Source: Mycolicibacterium mucogenicum DSM 44124
GTDB lineage: Bacteria; Actinomycetota; Actinomycetes; Mycobacteriales; Mycobacteriaceae
Direction: 5' to 3'
Length of the DNA: 64,000 bases
NCBI RefSeq assembly: GCF_005670685.2
Contig: NZ_CP062008.1
Location: 3,472,001 to 3,536,000 of the forward strand
The notes beneath the pieces were generated by a model. It did no database searches. It had not been told where the DNA came from and saw only the letters and a list, made by a program, of their open reading frames with translations. Of this stretch, positions 9,461 to 18,493 are shown piece by piece. A program made the position numbers and the translations under genes. Each line of letters begins with the position of its first letter. Position 1 is the first letter of the stretch.

Positions 9461-10090
9461 TCAGCCGGCTGACGGTTCCGTCGCTTCCGCGGCCGGCGGA
9501 TCCAGCGTCTCGACGACCACCTCGGCCACCCGTTTCATGGTGGTGCGCCGGTCCATCGCCGCCCGCTGAATCCACTTGAACGCCTCGGGTTCGGTCATGC
9601 CCTGCTTGGTCTGCAGGATGCCCTTGGCCCGCTCGACGAGCTTGCGGGTCTCGAGCCGATCGGACAGCGAGAGGACTTCCTTCTCCAGCGCCGTCAGCTC
9701 ACCGAAGCGGCTGACCGCCACCTCGATGGCCGGCACCAGGTCCGTGATGGAGAACGGCTTGACCAGATAGGCCATGGCACCCGCGTCGCGGGCCCGTTCG
9801 ACCAGCTCACGCTGGGAAAACGCGGTGAGGATCACGATGGGCGCGATGCGCTTGGCAGCGATCTCGGAAGCGGCGTCGATGCCGTCGCGGCGCGGCATCT
9901 TCACGTCCATGATCACCAGGTCAGGCTTGAGCTGCTCGGCGAGTTCGACGGCCTCCTGGCCGTCGCCGGCCTCGCCGACGATCTCGTAGCCCTCCTCGCG
10001 GAGCATCTCCGCCAGGTCCAGCCGGATGAGCGCCTCATCCTCGGCCACGAGAACACGGCGCGGTGCGACTTCAGATGTTGACCCGGTCAT
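9461..10090 (-). CDS. pdtaR: Response regulator with ANTAR RNA-binding output domain, PdtaR (Rv1626-like)
   Basis: 209 residues. The receiver domain (residues about 12-125) has acidic pocket EDE and phospho-acceptor Asp62 (VIMDVKMPRRDG). The ANTAR domain (about 137-198) has the conserved ARGxxxxxxGxxxxxAfxxiq pattern (ERAKGILQTKQGMTEPEAFKWIQ). PdtaR is phosphorylated by the histidine kinase PdtaS, encoded elsewhere, and acts on nascent RNA as an antiterminator. I chose the ATG at 10090 (MTGSTSEV), matching the M. tuberculosis start; an ATG six bases upstream is possible. It is divergent from the tRNA-Leu gene. Confidence 0.95.
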   Translation of the reverse strand: MTGSTSEVAPRRVLVAEDEALIRLDLAEMLREEGYEIVGEAGDGQEAVELAEQLKPDLVIMDVKMPRRDGIDAASEIAAKRIAPIVILTAFSQRELVERARDAGAMAYLVKPFSITDLVPAIEVAVSRFGELTALEKEVLSLSDRLETRKLVERAKGILQTKQGMTEPEAFKWIQRAAMDRRTTMKRVAEVVVETLDPPAAEATEPSAG

Positions 10091-10198
10091 CCCCATATTG
10101 TCGCGTGAGCCGTCAAATGAAGCGACCTCGGGGCGCGGCGTGGCCCCGAGAATCACATCAACTATGGTGGTACACCGCACCCGATCAACCGGTGTGAC

Positions 10199-10275
10199 GC
10201 CCTCGTATCCCAACTGGCAGAGGAAACGGATTCAAAACCCGTGCAGTGTGAGTTCGAATCTCACCGAGGGCACCA
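10199..10275 (+). tRNA. tRNA-Leu (anticodon CAA), with a short variable loop
   Basis: The 7-bp acceptor stem (GCCCTCG/CGAGGGC) is perfect, the D loop carries GG, the anticodon loop is TTCAAAA, and the T arm (GTGAG-TTCGAAT-CTCAC) is perfect with an encoded CCA. Anticodon CAA reads leucine UUG. Oddities: the variable region is only 5 nt (GCAGT), whereas bacterial leucine tRNAs are class II with a long variable arm; the anticodon stem closes with an A-C mismatch; and the D stem has a C-A mismatch. The position beside pdtaR matches what I remember as mycobacterial leuX. Sure it is a tRNA, less sure of amino acid identity. Confidence 0.85.
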
Positions 10276-10298
10276 AAACTCGCCGCTAAACTGCACGC

Positions 10299-10571
10299 AT
10301 GGGGGCACTGCGAGTCACTGCGGATGGACTGTTCGCCGTTGCCGGACAACTCGAGCAGCACGCCCAAGCTCTGTCGGCACACATCACCAGCGGTGCGCCG
10401 TTGCCTGAGGGCCAATCCACCGCGGATGTCGTCGCCGAGATCCAGTCGCACATTGATGCCGCGTCCGCCGCACATGCCGAACGGATCTGGTCTGTTGCCT
10501 CCTCACTGACCGCCGCCGGCCGCGCCTATACCGACTCCGACAGCTCTGCCTCGGCAGCATTGGCGGAGTAG
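10299..10571 (+). CDS. ESX (type VII) secretion-associated small protein, EspC/DUF2580-like
   Basis: 90-residue, all-helical, Ala-rich protein of the EspC/WXG100-like size class (LRVTADGLFAVAGQLEQHAQ start). Such proteins form helical-hairpin heterodimers with a partner and are exported by type VII systems. No WXG is present in it; the likely partner follows 3 bp downstream and carries one. A YxxxD/E-type export tag is suggested by YTDSDSSAS near the C-terminus, weakly. It lies 23 bp after the tRNA-Leu gene. Function beyond the family is unknown. Confidence 0.7.
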   Translation: MGALRVTADGLFAVAGQLEQHAQALSAHITSGAPLPEGQSTADVVAEIQSHIDAASAAHAERIWSVASSLTAAGRAYTDSDSSASAALAE

Positions 10572-10573
10572 CC

Positions 10574-11113
10574 GTGATGGCCGAACTCGAGTTGCCGACG
10601 CTGGCACAGATCACCGATTGGGATGTGCAACACCTCGTCGACGCTGCCGCGCAATGGAACAAGACCGCCGACCTGTGGGAGAACTCGTTCCACGACGTCT
10701 GGCAGGGCACCCTGCGCCCCGGCGGCACCACGTGGGAGGGCAGCGCGGCGGAAAACGCGCAGGACATCGCGTGGCGCGACCTCGTCAAGGTCCGTGGATC
10801 AGCCGATGCGCTGCGGGCCGCCGCGAGTATCGCCCACACCGGCGCGGCGTCGCTGTCCGATGTGAAACGACTGGCGCTCAACGCAATCGACGAGGCGCGC
10901 ACCAACGAGTTCACCGTCTCCGAAGACCTGTCGGTGACCGAGGTCAGGTACCGGTTCGTGGCCAGGGAGCGCGAGTCGCGCGAGTCGATGGCCGACGACC
11001 ACTCTGCCGACATTCGGCACTTCGCCGCGAATCTCGTTGCGCTGGACCGGGATATCGCGCACCGCCTCCGCGCGACCATGTCCGGGATCGGCGCCCCGTT
11101 CTATTCGGTCTGA
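10574..11113 (+). CDS. WXG-type ESX secretion domain protein lacking an effector domain
   Basis: 179 residues (GTG start at 10574, or ATG at 10577), beginning 3 bp after the previous stop, so co-translated with it. It is helical throughout, with a W-x-G turn at residues 54-56 (TTWEGSAAENAQD) as in the N-terminal delivery domain of mycobacterial type VII toxins. Such proteins normally continue into a C-terminal enzymatic domain; here the gene ends where a toxin would begin, and a terminator hairpin follows. No immunity gene is visible. It may be a reduced toxin or a free-standing secreted partner. Family placement is by pattern only. Confidence 0.65.
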   Translation: MMAELELPTLAQITDWDVQHLVDAAAQWNKTADLWENSFHDVWQGTLRPGGTTWEGSAAENAQDIAWRDLVKVRGSADALRAAASIAHTGAASLSDVKRLALNAIDEARTNEFTVSEDLSVTEVRYRFVARERESRESMADDHSADIRHFAANLVALDRDIAHRLRATMSGIGAPFYSV

Positions 11114-11129
11114 GCCGTAAAACCTGAGC

Positions 11130-11160
11130 GCCTCCCCGGCGCATGACACGCCAGGGAGGC
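11130..11160. terminator. Convergent terminator hairpin
   Basis: GCCTCCC pairs with GGGAGGC, and inside it GGCG pairs with CGCC, around a 7-nt loop. It lies between the convergent ESX pair and the glycoside hydrolase gene, so it can serve both strands. No U-tract, as is usual in mycobacteria. Confidence 0.7.
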
Positions 11161-11176
11161 CTCGCCCAGACCCGGG

Positions 11177-13129
11177 TTATGCGCCCTGATGCTGGTGTGA
11201 CTTGCCGTCCGCCGGCGAAGTCTTGCCACCGGTGTCGCTGTTCGACCGCCCCGCCGGCTTGGACGGTTCACTGGCCGCGGGGGTCGGCTTCTTCGCCTTG
11301 CCCGGCTTCTTGCCCTTGCCCTTGGTGGCCGGCTTGTCCTGGGCCGCACCGTCTTTGGCCGGCTTCTTGGACTCGTCCGCGGCCTTGGGCGCCTCCGACG
11401 CCGGCGAATCAGACTGCGGCGACTCCGCTTTCGGGGTTTCCGCCTTCGGGGTTTCTTCCTTGGGGCTCTCCACCTTGGGCGTCTCGGCCTTGGGCGTCTC
11501 TTCCTTCGGGGTTTCTTCCTTCGGGGATCCAGCCTTCGGGGTTTCGGCCTTCGGCTCTTCCGCCTTGGGATCGGCTGTCTTGGGCTCCTCGGTCTTGGTC
11601 TCCACGGCCTTCGGGTCGACAGCTCCGGCGGTTTCGTGCTCGACGGCGTCGACGACCTTGACGTCGCCCGATTCCGACTTGTCACCGGCCTTGACGTGGT
11701 CGGCGGTGTCCTTCGAACCACCCACCTGAGACTTCAGCTCAGTCGCGGCCCGGTTGACCTCCGACAGAGTGTCCGCACTGATCGCAGCGGCGGGCGCCAG
11801 GCTCGCAGTCACATTCGGTTGCGCCGCAGCCGGTTTGAAGATACCTGCCAGCAGGCTCTGGAACGCCTTGACGGCATTGTTGACCGCGGTCTGCAGCGAT
11901 GCGGTGAACGACGCGAAGGCTTTCTGGGCCTGAGCCAGCGCCTTCTGAATCAACTGGGCCAGCGCCACGATCGGCGAGACGATGACCGGCGGCAGACCGA
12001 TGGCATCCGAGATCACCTTCACCGCCAGCTTCGCCGTCCAGTCCGCCTGGAAGATGCCGTAACCGGTGTCCGTGCCCGGCGTGCCGTCGCGGGTGGTGTA
12101 GATGAACATCGGGCCGGTGTAGGTCAGCGCCCGCCATGCAGTGATGAAGTCCGAGATGAAATCGGCCTGCTTCTGGTTGCTCGTCGGGTCGACGACGCCG
12201 AGCTGGTCGAGCACGGTCTGGAAGCCGTATTCGGTGGCCCAGATCAGCTTTTGGCCGTCACCGTTCTGCACCATGATCGCCCGCATCTGCTGCAGCTGGT
12301 ACAGCGGCGCGAGTGGGTTCAAGGCACCCTGCGAGAACTTCAGGACCTGGTTGAACTCGTACGGGTGGAACGAGATGGCGTCGAAAAAGCCTTTGGCGCC
12401 TGCGGCATACATGGCGGCCAGGAAGGTCTGCGGCGACGCGGTGGCCCCGAAGAAGTCCTGAAGCGGAGCCAGCGCGCCCGCGATGACCGTGGACGTCGGG
12501 TCCACTCCGGTGACGCCGTCGCCGCCCTTGAGCGTCGTGTAGACGGCCTTCAAGATGGCGGTGTACTTCACAGGATCCATCGGCTGGAAGAACGTGAAAC
12601 TGTTGGGCTCGTTCCAGACTTCGTACGCGGAGATGACGTCGCCGTACCGCGTGGCCACCTGCTTCACGAAGTCCGCGTAGACGGCTGGATCGGGTGCGCC
12701 GGCACCCGGGATCGTCCCGCTGGGCGCCGCCCACAAAGGCGTATGGCTGATGACCGCCAGCACACCCATGTTGTGTGCGCGCGCGGCCTCCATCACGTTG
12801 TTCATCAGAGTCCAGTTGGCATCGTTCGGCAGGTCATTCGGACCTGTCATCTTGATCAATGCCCACGGGACGAAGACCCGGATGTTCTGCACCCCGATGG
12901 ACTGCAGCTGGGTCAGGGTCTTGTCGATATCCGCCGGCGACAAGCCATAAAGGCTCGAGTCGGCGATGCCGATGGTCGAATGCGTGTCATCGATCTCGGC
13001 GGTGGGTACGACGTCGAGCGCGACCGTCCGGGTCGGCGCGGGCGTCACATGGCTGTAGGTGCAGATGACAGCCAACGGCATCAATACGACAACAACTCTC
13101 AGCATGAGAGCACGGACCAGACGGTTCAC
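11177..13129 (-). CDS. Secreted clan GH-A glycoside hydrolase with Lys/Pro/Glu repeat tail
   Basis: 650 residues from the GTG at 13129, which has a good Shine-Dalgarno sequence (AAAGGGG). One N-terminal hydrophobic segment (LRVVVVLMPLAVICTY) is a signal peptide or anchor. A TIM-barrel hydrolase fold follows: acid/base Glu174 in EVWNEPN and probable nucleophile Glu300 in IWATEYGFQT, the spacing seen in clan GH-A (GH5/GH39-like, as in Rv3096). After about residue 380 there is an Ala-rich amphipathic stretch, then from about 480 a low-complexity tail with repeated ETPK/EEPK units, ending in a Lys-rich segment and SHQHQGA. The tail could bind anionic polymers or span the cell wall. The glycan substrate is unknown. 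Confidence 0.8.
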   Translation of the reverse strand: MNRLVRALMLRVVVVLMPLAVICTYSHVTPAPTRTVALDVVPTAEIDDTHSTIGIADSSLYGLSPADIDKTLTQLQSIGVQNIRVFVPWALIKMTGPNDLPNDANWTLMNNVMEAARAHNMGVLAVISHTPLWAAPSGTIPGAGAPDPAVYADFVKQVATRYGDVISAYEVWNEPNSFTFFQPMDPVKYTAILKAVYTTLKGGDGVTGVDPTSTVIAGALAPLQDFFGATASPQTFLAAMYAAGAKGFFDAISFHPYEFNQVLKFSQGALNPLAPLYQLQQMRAIMVQNGDGQKLIWATEYGFQTVLDQLGVVDPTSNQKQADFISDFITAWRALTYTGPMFIYTTRDGTPGTDTGYGIFQADWTAKLAVKVISDAIGLPPVIVSPIVALAQLIQKALAQAQKAFASFTASLQTAVNNAVKAFQSLLAGIFKPAAAQPNVTASLAPAAAISADTLSEVNRAATELKSQVGGSKDTADHVKAGDKSESGDVKVVDAVEHETAGAVDPKAVETKTEEPKTADPKAEEPKAETPKAGSPKEETPKEETPKAETPKVESPKEETPKAETPKAESPQSDSPASEAPKAADESKKPAKDGAAQDKPATKGKGKKPGKAKKPTPAASEPSKPAGRSNSDTGGKTSPADGKSHQHQGA

Positions 13130-13659
13130 CGCAGTCCCCTTTCCGCCCTGGTCGTCGCCCCTCGACAACGACGCGTGGCAGTTAATTTACTGCTCCGACA
13201 ACAATTTAATGAACTCAAATCCGAAATCTGATTGAAATAATCCGATCGTGCGAATCAAGCAAATATAGAGATGCCCTAAATACCCCTGGTATGTTCACAA
13301 ACAGCTAATCAATATCGGTTTGCAAAATTGCCATGAGCAAGCATTCGTTTAGCATTTCCCCAGTTCACACAGCTTTATCGACTTACAAGTAAGCCATTCG
13401 ACGCAGCTGTCGAATATTTGGCAATTTTGATATTGATCGCGGCTGACCATACTTTTCGGTTGCGGCGAAGGGACACCCGGTACCAACGAATATCCCACTC
13501 AGCGAGCCCTCCTAAATGGCCACAGCGACTGGCCAATAGGGGTCCCGCAACCACTCCGAAGCGGCCCCGGCGGCGGCGCCGCGGCGGCCCGCTGTTCGCC
13601 GTCAGCGCAGTATCCGCAGGCGAGCACCAAATGCGGCCCTGCGCGTCTACCCTTGATCC
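13130..13659. other. Long AT-rich intergenic region between divergent hydrolase and cya genes
   Basis: About 530 bp without a convincing gene. Roughly 13180-13450 is strikingly AT-rich for this genome. It holds small inverted repeats: CTTAC-AA-GTAAG at 13382-13393 and TTCGAC-n6-GTCGAA at 13397-13414. It must contain promoters for both flanking genes. AT-rich DNA of this kind is a likely target of the nucleoid silencer Lsr2. Confidence 0.7.
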
Positions 13660-15024
13660 ATGGCGATCATGGACGACGCTCGCCTCGCCGGTGGCGCCGC
13701 GACCCCGGCCAGCGCCGATTTGGTCGCTGCCGTGCGCCGTTCTGTCTGTGTGCCGACCGCGACCGTCCGCGAGTGCCTGCGTCCCGACGCCGACATCCTG
13801 AGCCCGACGGTCGCCCGCAGCCGCCGGATTCTGACCCGCACCAGCCGCCTCGGCGCGGTGCTCAGCGTTTTCTTCGCCTTGCAGGCGTTGACCACAGGGC
13901 CTCACACGATGTGGATCGGCGCGGTCAACCTGGCCGGCGCGGTGCTCTTCCTCCTCGTCCCGACGCTCTACCGGTTCGGCGAGCTCGTGGCCCCGGCGGC
14001 ATTCATCCTCATCGCCTACGCCACGGTCACAGTCGTGACCATCAATGTGGGCACCGGCTCGGGAATTCTGCTGTATCTGACCGTTTCCGGTGCCATCGCG
14101 CTATTGATCGTGGGTCTCGAGCACGTGGGATTCGCGGCCGCAGTCGCCGCCGTCGGCATCGTCACCGCCAGCATCCTGGAATTCACGGTCCCGGCACACA
14201 CCGGAGCGCAGACCGAGATGGAAAGCCGGGTGTCGTTCGTCATCATCGCGGTGTCGGCCTGCCTCATCGTGATGGCGACGGTCTGGTCGGTGCTGCGGGA
14301 GAACGCCATCGCCCAGCGCGCCATCCAAGCCGAATACCTGAGGTCCGAGACGCTGCTGGCGAACATCCTGCCCGAGTCCATCGCGCAGCGCCTCAAGGAT
14401 CCCGCGCATTCGGTGATCGCCGACAAATTCGACGACGCCTCAATCCTTTTCGCCGACATCGCCGGCTACACCCAGCGCGCCAGCGACACCGCCCCGGCCG
14501 ATCTGGTCCAGTTCCTGGACGCGCTGTACACCGGGCTCGACGCACTCGTCGACCGGCACGGCCTGGAGAAGGTCAAGACGAGCGGTGACTCCTACATGGT
14601 GGTCAGCGGTATCCCGCACGGCCGGGCCGATCACCTCGAGGCGCTGGCCTGCCTGGCCCTGGACTTCGCCGACTCGGTCCGCGAACTGACCGACCCGAAG
14701 GGGCGTCCCGTCCCGGTCCGCATCGGCATCGCCGCCGGCCCCGTCGTGGCCGGTGTGGTGGGGTCACGCAAGTTCTTCTACGACGTCTGGGGCGACGCGG
14801 TGAACGTCGCGTCCCGCATGGAGAGCACCGATGTCGCCGGCCGAATCCAGGTGCCGCACAACGTGTATGAGCGTCTCCAGCACGCCTACGAATTCGAGGA
14901 GCGCGGCGAGATCGACGTCAAGGGCAAGGGCCTGATGCGCACCTGGTACCTGGTCGGGCGAACCTCCGCGGCCGGCTCGTCGCGGGCCGACGGTGCTCAG
15001 TCCAGCCCGTGCTCGATGGCGTAG
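13660..15024 (+). CDS. cya: Membrane-anchored class III adenylate cyclase (Rv1625c-like)
   Basis: 454 residues. Six hydrophobic segments lie between about 63 and 212, then a class III cyclase domain at about 255-440. Catalytic residues are all present: metal-binding Asp266 and Asp310, adenine-selecting Lys306 and Asp375, and transition-state Asn382 and Arg386 (FADIAGY, VKTSGDSY, YDVWGDAVNVASR). Each is shifted by exactly ten from the published Rv1625c residues. The enzyme makes cAMP from ATP as a homodimer at the membrane. Its 3' end overlaps the convergent response regulator gene by 28 bp. An ATG three codons in is an alternative start. Confidence 0.95.
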   Translation: MAIMDDARLAGGAATPASADLVAAVRRSVCVPTATVRECLRPDADILSPTVARSRRILTRTSRLGAVLSVFFALQALTTGPHTMWIGAVNLAGAVLFLLVPTLYRFGELVAPAAFILIAYATVTVVTINVGTGSGILLYLTVSGAIALLIVGLEHVGFAAAVAAVGIVTASILEFTVPAHTGAQTEMESRVSFVIIAVSACLIVMATVWSVLRENAIAQRAIQAEYLRSETLLANILPESIAQRLKDPAHSVIADKFDDASILFADIAGYTQRASDTAPADLVQFLDALYTGLDALVDRHGLEKVKTSGDSYMVVSGIPHGRADHLEALACLALDFADSVRELTDPKGRPVPVRIGIAAGPVVAGVVGSRKFFYDVWGDAVNVASRMESTDVAGRIQVPHNVYERLQHAYEFEERGEIDVKGKGLMRTWYLVGRTSAAGSSRADGAQSSPCSMA

Positions 15025-15644
15025 CGCGCCGCTTCCACCCGATTGGCCACCTGCAGCTTGCGGAACGTCGCCTGCACGTGGTTCTCGACGGTGCGGTGAC
15101 TCAGGGTCAGGCGCTCGGCGATCTGCTTGGCGGTCAAGCCTTTCGCCACGTAACGGAGGATTTCGGTCTCCCGTTCCGTGAGCCCCGCGGCCGGGTCCGC
15201 GCCCGGCGTCTTGGCCATGCGCCGGTGCTCCCCCAGCACCAGACCGGCCAGGCCCGGAGTGAACACCGCACGCCCCTCGCCCGTCGCGCGCACCGCGTCG
15301 GCCAGCTCGGCCTTGGAGGCGCTCTTCACCAGATACCCGGTGGCACCGGCCTTCACGGCCTCCAGCACGTCGTCGCGCTCGTCGGAGGCCGACAGCACCA
15401 GCACCCGGCTCGCCGGTGAGACCGCCAGCACCTGAGCGGTCGCCTCGACGCCGCTGCCGTCGGACAGACGCATGTCCATCAGCACCACCTGCGGCTTGAC
15501 CACCGCGGCCCGGCGTCCCGCGGCCGCGACGCCGTCGGCGGTGGCCACCACGGTGAAGCCCGAGTCCTCGAGGTCACGGGCGACGGCGTCCCGCCAGATC
15601 GGGTGGTCGTCGACGACCATGACCGTCAGCTGCGGCTCAGACAT
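14997..15644 (-). CDS. NarL/LuxR-family response regulator
   Basis: 215 residues. Receiver domain with phospho-acceptor Asp57 (VVLMDMRLSDGSG), Ser/Lys switch residues, and a C-terminal LuxR helix-turn-helix (TEREILRYVAKGLTAKQIA-type pattern, then LSHRTVENHVQATFRKL). Its start overlaps the end of the sensor kinase gene by 8 bp, so the two form a two-component pair. Targets unknown; the neighbouring amino acid importer, 1 bp overlap upstream, suggests a transport link. Confidence 0.92.
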   Translation of the reverse strand: MSEPQLTVMVVDDHPIWRDAVARDLEDSGFTVVATADGVAAAGRRAAVVKPQVVLMDMRLSDGSGVEATAQVLAVSPASRVLVLSASDERDDVLEAVKAGATGYLVKSASKAELADAVRATGEGRAVFTPGLAGLVLGEHRRMAKTPGADPAAGLTERETEILRYVAKGLTAKQIAERLTLSHRTVENHVQATFRKLQVANRVEAARYAIEHGLD

Positions 15645-16782
15645 CGCCGGCCGCCCTGGGCACGGTCAGCTCCCACTCGGTGCCGGCGCCCGGCGACGTC
15701 GTCAGCTCGGCCGTACCGCCGAGTGATTCCAGCCGTCCCACAATGGATTTCGTCACACCCATATGTCCCTCCGCAGCCGCCTGCGCCAACCGTCCGTCGG
15801 CGATCCCCACCCCATCGTCGCGGATGCTCACCACGACCTGTTCGCCGAGGTCCTCGACGAGGACGAAGGCCCGGGCCTGCGGGCCCGCATGCGCGACCGT
15901 GTTACCCAGCACATTGGCGACCGCGGCATCGAGTTCGCCTGCCACGGCGGCGTCGAGCAGCACCGGGTCCGGCGGCACGCTCACCGCGACGCGATCACCC
16001 GCGCGGCCACGGAGCATTTCCCCGACGTCGACCGACCCGCCCGTGGCCTCGTCCAGGCCGGAACTGACCAACCGGCGCAGCGCCCGTTCCTGCTCGCCGG
16101 CCAGCTGCGCGAGTTCCGTTGTCTCACCACCGATTTCCCGCCCCTTGCGGGCCACCAGTGCCAGCACCTGAATGGCGCCGTCGTGCACCTGGCGGGACAG
16201 CCGCTCGCGCTCCGCGGTCGCCGCTGCCAATCGGATGGCGCGCTGCAGCTCCGCGTGGGCACGGCGCGCGGTCTGTGCGGCCATCCCGACGGCGAGCCCC
16301 ACCGCCAACTCGATGACGAGCGTCGCCTGCCGGCCGAGATTGGGGTCGAAGTAGCCCTTGAGCACCGCGCCGGCCGCCGTCACCAGCAGCCCGACGCCCA
16401 TTCCGGCCGGCGGCCCCAGCTGGATGGCCGCGGACAGCGTCGCGTTGGTGGCCCACAACGTCGTCGGCCACGACTGGTTGCCGGCGATCCACGCCGGAGA
16501 CGCCACCAGGTCGGTCGACAACACCAGCAGGATGACGACGAGCACCTCGGCCAGCACCCAGGCCTTCCGTCGGCCGAAACCCTTCAGATAGGCCACGGCA
16601 CACGCCAGGCTCCAGGCGATGAGGACCCCGAACAGCGCCCACGTGACGGTCGGGTGTCGCAGATCGTCATTCACCGCGAGCTGAAAACCCAGGGCGTACA
16701 GGCAGCTGAGAAGCCGGAAGCCCTGCGCCGCCCGCCACAGCGGGGCGGCCGGGTCCGGTTCTGAGGCCAGGTGAACAGCCAC
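15637..16782 (-). CDS. Membrane histidine kinase of the NarL-partner (HisKA_3, MacS-like) type
   Basis: 381 residues from a GTG. Five or six hydrophobic segments in residues 20-170, then the HisKA_3 dimerisation helix with His200 (LSRQVHDGAIQVLALV), and an HATPase with N box (AVANVLGNTVAHAG) and G box (VSIRDDGVGIADG). It lacks a large extracellular domain, so it probably senses a membrane signal or partner protein. The first base of its GTG is shared with the stop codon of glnQ, placing it in the same transcription unit as the amino acid importer. Confidence 0.92.
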   Translation of the reverse strand: MAVHLASEPDPAAPLWRAAQGFRLLSCLYALGFQLAVNDDLRHPTVTWALFGVLIAWSLACAVAYLKGFGRRKAWVLAEVLVVILLVLSTDLVASPAWIAGNQSWPTTLWATNATLSAAIQLGPPAGMGVGLLVTAAGAVLKGYFDPNLGRQATLVIELAVGLAVGMAAQTARRAHAELQRAIRLAAATAERERLSRQVHDGAIQVLALVARKGREIGGETTELAQLAGEQERALRRLVSSGLDEATGGSVDVGEMLRGRAGDRVAVSVPPDPVLLDAAVAGELDAAVANVLGNTVAHAGPQARAFVLVEDLGEQVVVSIRDDGVGIADGRLAQAAAEGHMGVTKSIVGRLESLGGTAELTTSPGAGTEWELTVPRAAGDV

Positions 16783-17543
16783 TACATCACTTTGGACAGA
16801 AAAGCCTTCGTGCGTTCATGTTTCGGGTTGGCCATCACCTCGCGCGGGGCGCCGCGCTCGACCACGACTCCGCCGTCCATGAACACCAGCTCGTCGGCCA
16901 CCTCGCGGGCGAAGCCCATCTCGTGCGTGACCACGATCATCGTCATGCCCTGTTGCGCAAGCTTCTTCATGACCGCGAGCACATCGCCGACCAGTTCCGG
17001 GTCTAGCGCCGAGGTCGGTTCGTCGAACAGCATGAGCTTGGGTTCCATCGCCAACGCGCGGGCGATCGCGACGCGCTGCTGCTGGCCGCCGGACAACTGC
17101 GCCGGGTACGCATCAGCCTTGCTGGACAACCCCACCTGGTCGAGCAGGTCCCGCGCCCGACTCACCGCCGCGTCCCGCTTGACGCCCTTGACGTGCAACG
17201 GCGCCTCGATGATGTTCTCCAGCGCGGTCCGGTGCGGGAACAGGTTGAAATGCTGGAAGACCATGCCGACATCGCGGCGCTGGCGGGCGGCCTCCTTGGG
17301 CGGGAGTTCGTGCAGCTTGCCCCCGCGTTCGCGGTACCCGACCAGCTCCTCGTCGACGTACAACCGCCCGGCGCTGACCTGTTCCAGGTGGTTGATGCAC
17401 CGCAGGAACGTCGACTTTCCGGAACCGGAGGGACCGACGAGCACGAGGACCTGGCCGCGCTCGACTTCGAGCGAGATGCCCTTGAGCACGTCGAGGGCAC
17501 CGAAGCTCTTGCACACCTGTTCGGCGCGCACCATGGGGGTCAT
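16782..17543 (-). CDS. Polar amino acid ABC transporter, ATP-binding protein (GlnQ-type)
   Basis: 253 residues: Walker [10 protein letters not shown], signature [15 protein letters not shown], Walker [15 protein letters not shown], and switch His in [13 protein letters not shown], all typical of GlnQ/HisP. A short insertion ([19 protein letters not shown]) after the Walker A region is seen in some actinobacterial members. Starts at 17543 by ATGA overlap with the permease gene. Confidence 0.93.
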   Translation of the reverse strand: MTPMVRAEQVCKSFGALDVLKGISLEVERGQVLVLVGPSGSGKSTFLRCINHLEQVSAGRLYVDEELVGYRERGGKLHELPPKEAARQRRDVGMVFQHFNLFPHRTALENIIEAPLHVKGVKRDAAVSRARDLLDQVGLSSKADAYPAQLSGGQQQRVAIARALAMEPKLMLFDEPTSALDPELVGDVLAVMKKLAQQGMTMIVVTHEMGFAREVADELVFMDGGVVVERGAPREVMANPKHERTKAFLSKVM

Positions 17544-18493
17544 GCGGGCACACCCCCGTGGTCGCCCATCTGCGCCAGGGCAAGGGCCTCGAGCTGTTTG
17601 GTCGTCAGCTTGCGCGACGCACCCCGCGAGAAGTACCGCTCCAGGTAGAACTGGCCGACCATCAGCACGCTGGTGATGACCAGGTACCAGGTCGCGGCGA
17701 CCAGCAGCAGCGGGATGGGCTGGAAGATCACCGCGGAGATGTCCCGGGTGCGGGTGTACAGCTCGAGCGTGTACGGCACGGCCGTGACCAGCGATGTGGT
17801 TTTCAGCATGCTGATCAGCTCGTTGCCGGTCGGCGGCACGATGACCCGCATCGCCTGCGGGAGAACGGTGCGCCGCATGGTCATCCACCACGACATGCCG
17901 AGAGCGACCGACGCCTCGGTCTGCCCCTCCGGGACGGAAATGATTCCGGCACGGATGATTTCGGCCATGTAGGCGGCTTCGTTGAGGCCCAGGCCGATGA
18001 AGGCCATCTCGAACGCCAGCGACAGTCCCTGCAGCTGGATGTGGAACAACGACGGACCGAACGGCACCCCGATCTGGATGTTCTGGTAGATCGACGGGAA
18101 CAGGCCCCAGAACACCAGTTGCACGTACACCGGAGTACCGCGGAAAATCCACAGATAGCCCCACGCGACCGCACGGAACACCGGGTTCGGCGACAGCCGC
18201 ATCACGGCCAGGACGACGCCGAGCACCAAGCCGATCGCCATCGCGTAGACGGTGAGCTGCACGGTGTTCCACGCCGCCTCGGCCACCCGCACGTCGAGCA
18301 GGTACTTGAGATAGGTGTCCCAGCCGTACGCGGGGTTGGTCGCGGCTCCGTAGAGGAACAGCCCGGCGACAGCGATGATCGCGAAGGCCCCGACCCACCG
18401 CCAGGGATGTCGCAGTGGTACCGCGTGGATGGCGGCGGGACCGCTCGGGTCCGCCGCTGACTCAGCAGCCGTCACGTCAGCTGGTGGCCCCAT
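17540..18493 (-). CDS. Polar amino acid ABC transporter, permease
   Basis: 317 residues. A roughly 25-residue cytoplasmic N-terminus is followed by about six membrane helices. HisM/GlnP-family signature: [18 protein letters not shown], then the EAA loop [22 protein letters not shown]. As the only permease gene it would act as a homodimer. Its start lies inside the 3' end of the binding-protein gene (17-bp overlap). Confidence 0.93.
   Translation of the reverse strand: MGPPADVTAAESAADPSGPAAIHAVPLRHPWRWVGAFAIIAVAGLFLYGAATNPAYGWDTYLKYLLDVRVAEAAWNTVQLTVYAMAIGLVLGVVLAVMRLSPNPVFRAVAWGYLWIFRGTPVYVQLVFWGLFPSIYQNIQIGVPFGPSLFHIQLQGLSLAFEMAFIGLGLNEAAYMAEIIRAGIISVPEGQTEASVALGMSWWMTMRRTVLPQAMRVIVPPTGNELISMLKTTSLVTAVPYTLELYTRTRDISAVIFQPIPLLLVAATWYLVITSVLMVGQFYLERYFSRGASRKLTTKQLEALALAQMGDHGGVPA

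Noticed and set aside
10199..11160. tRNA-Leu as an integration site for an element carrying the ESX pair
   Set aside because: No integrase, no second copy of the tRNA 3' end and no compositional break were found in the following sequence.
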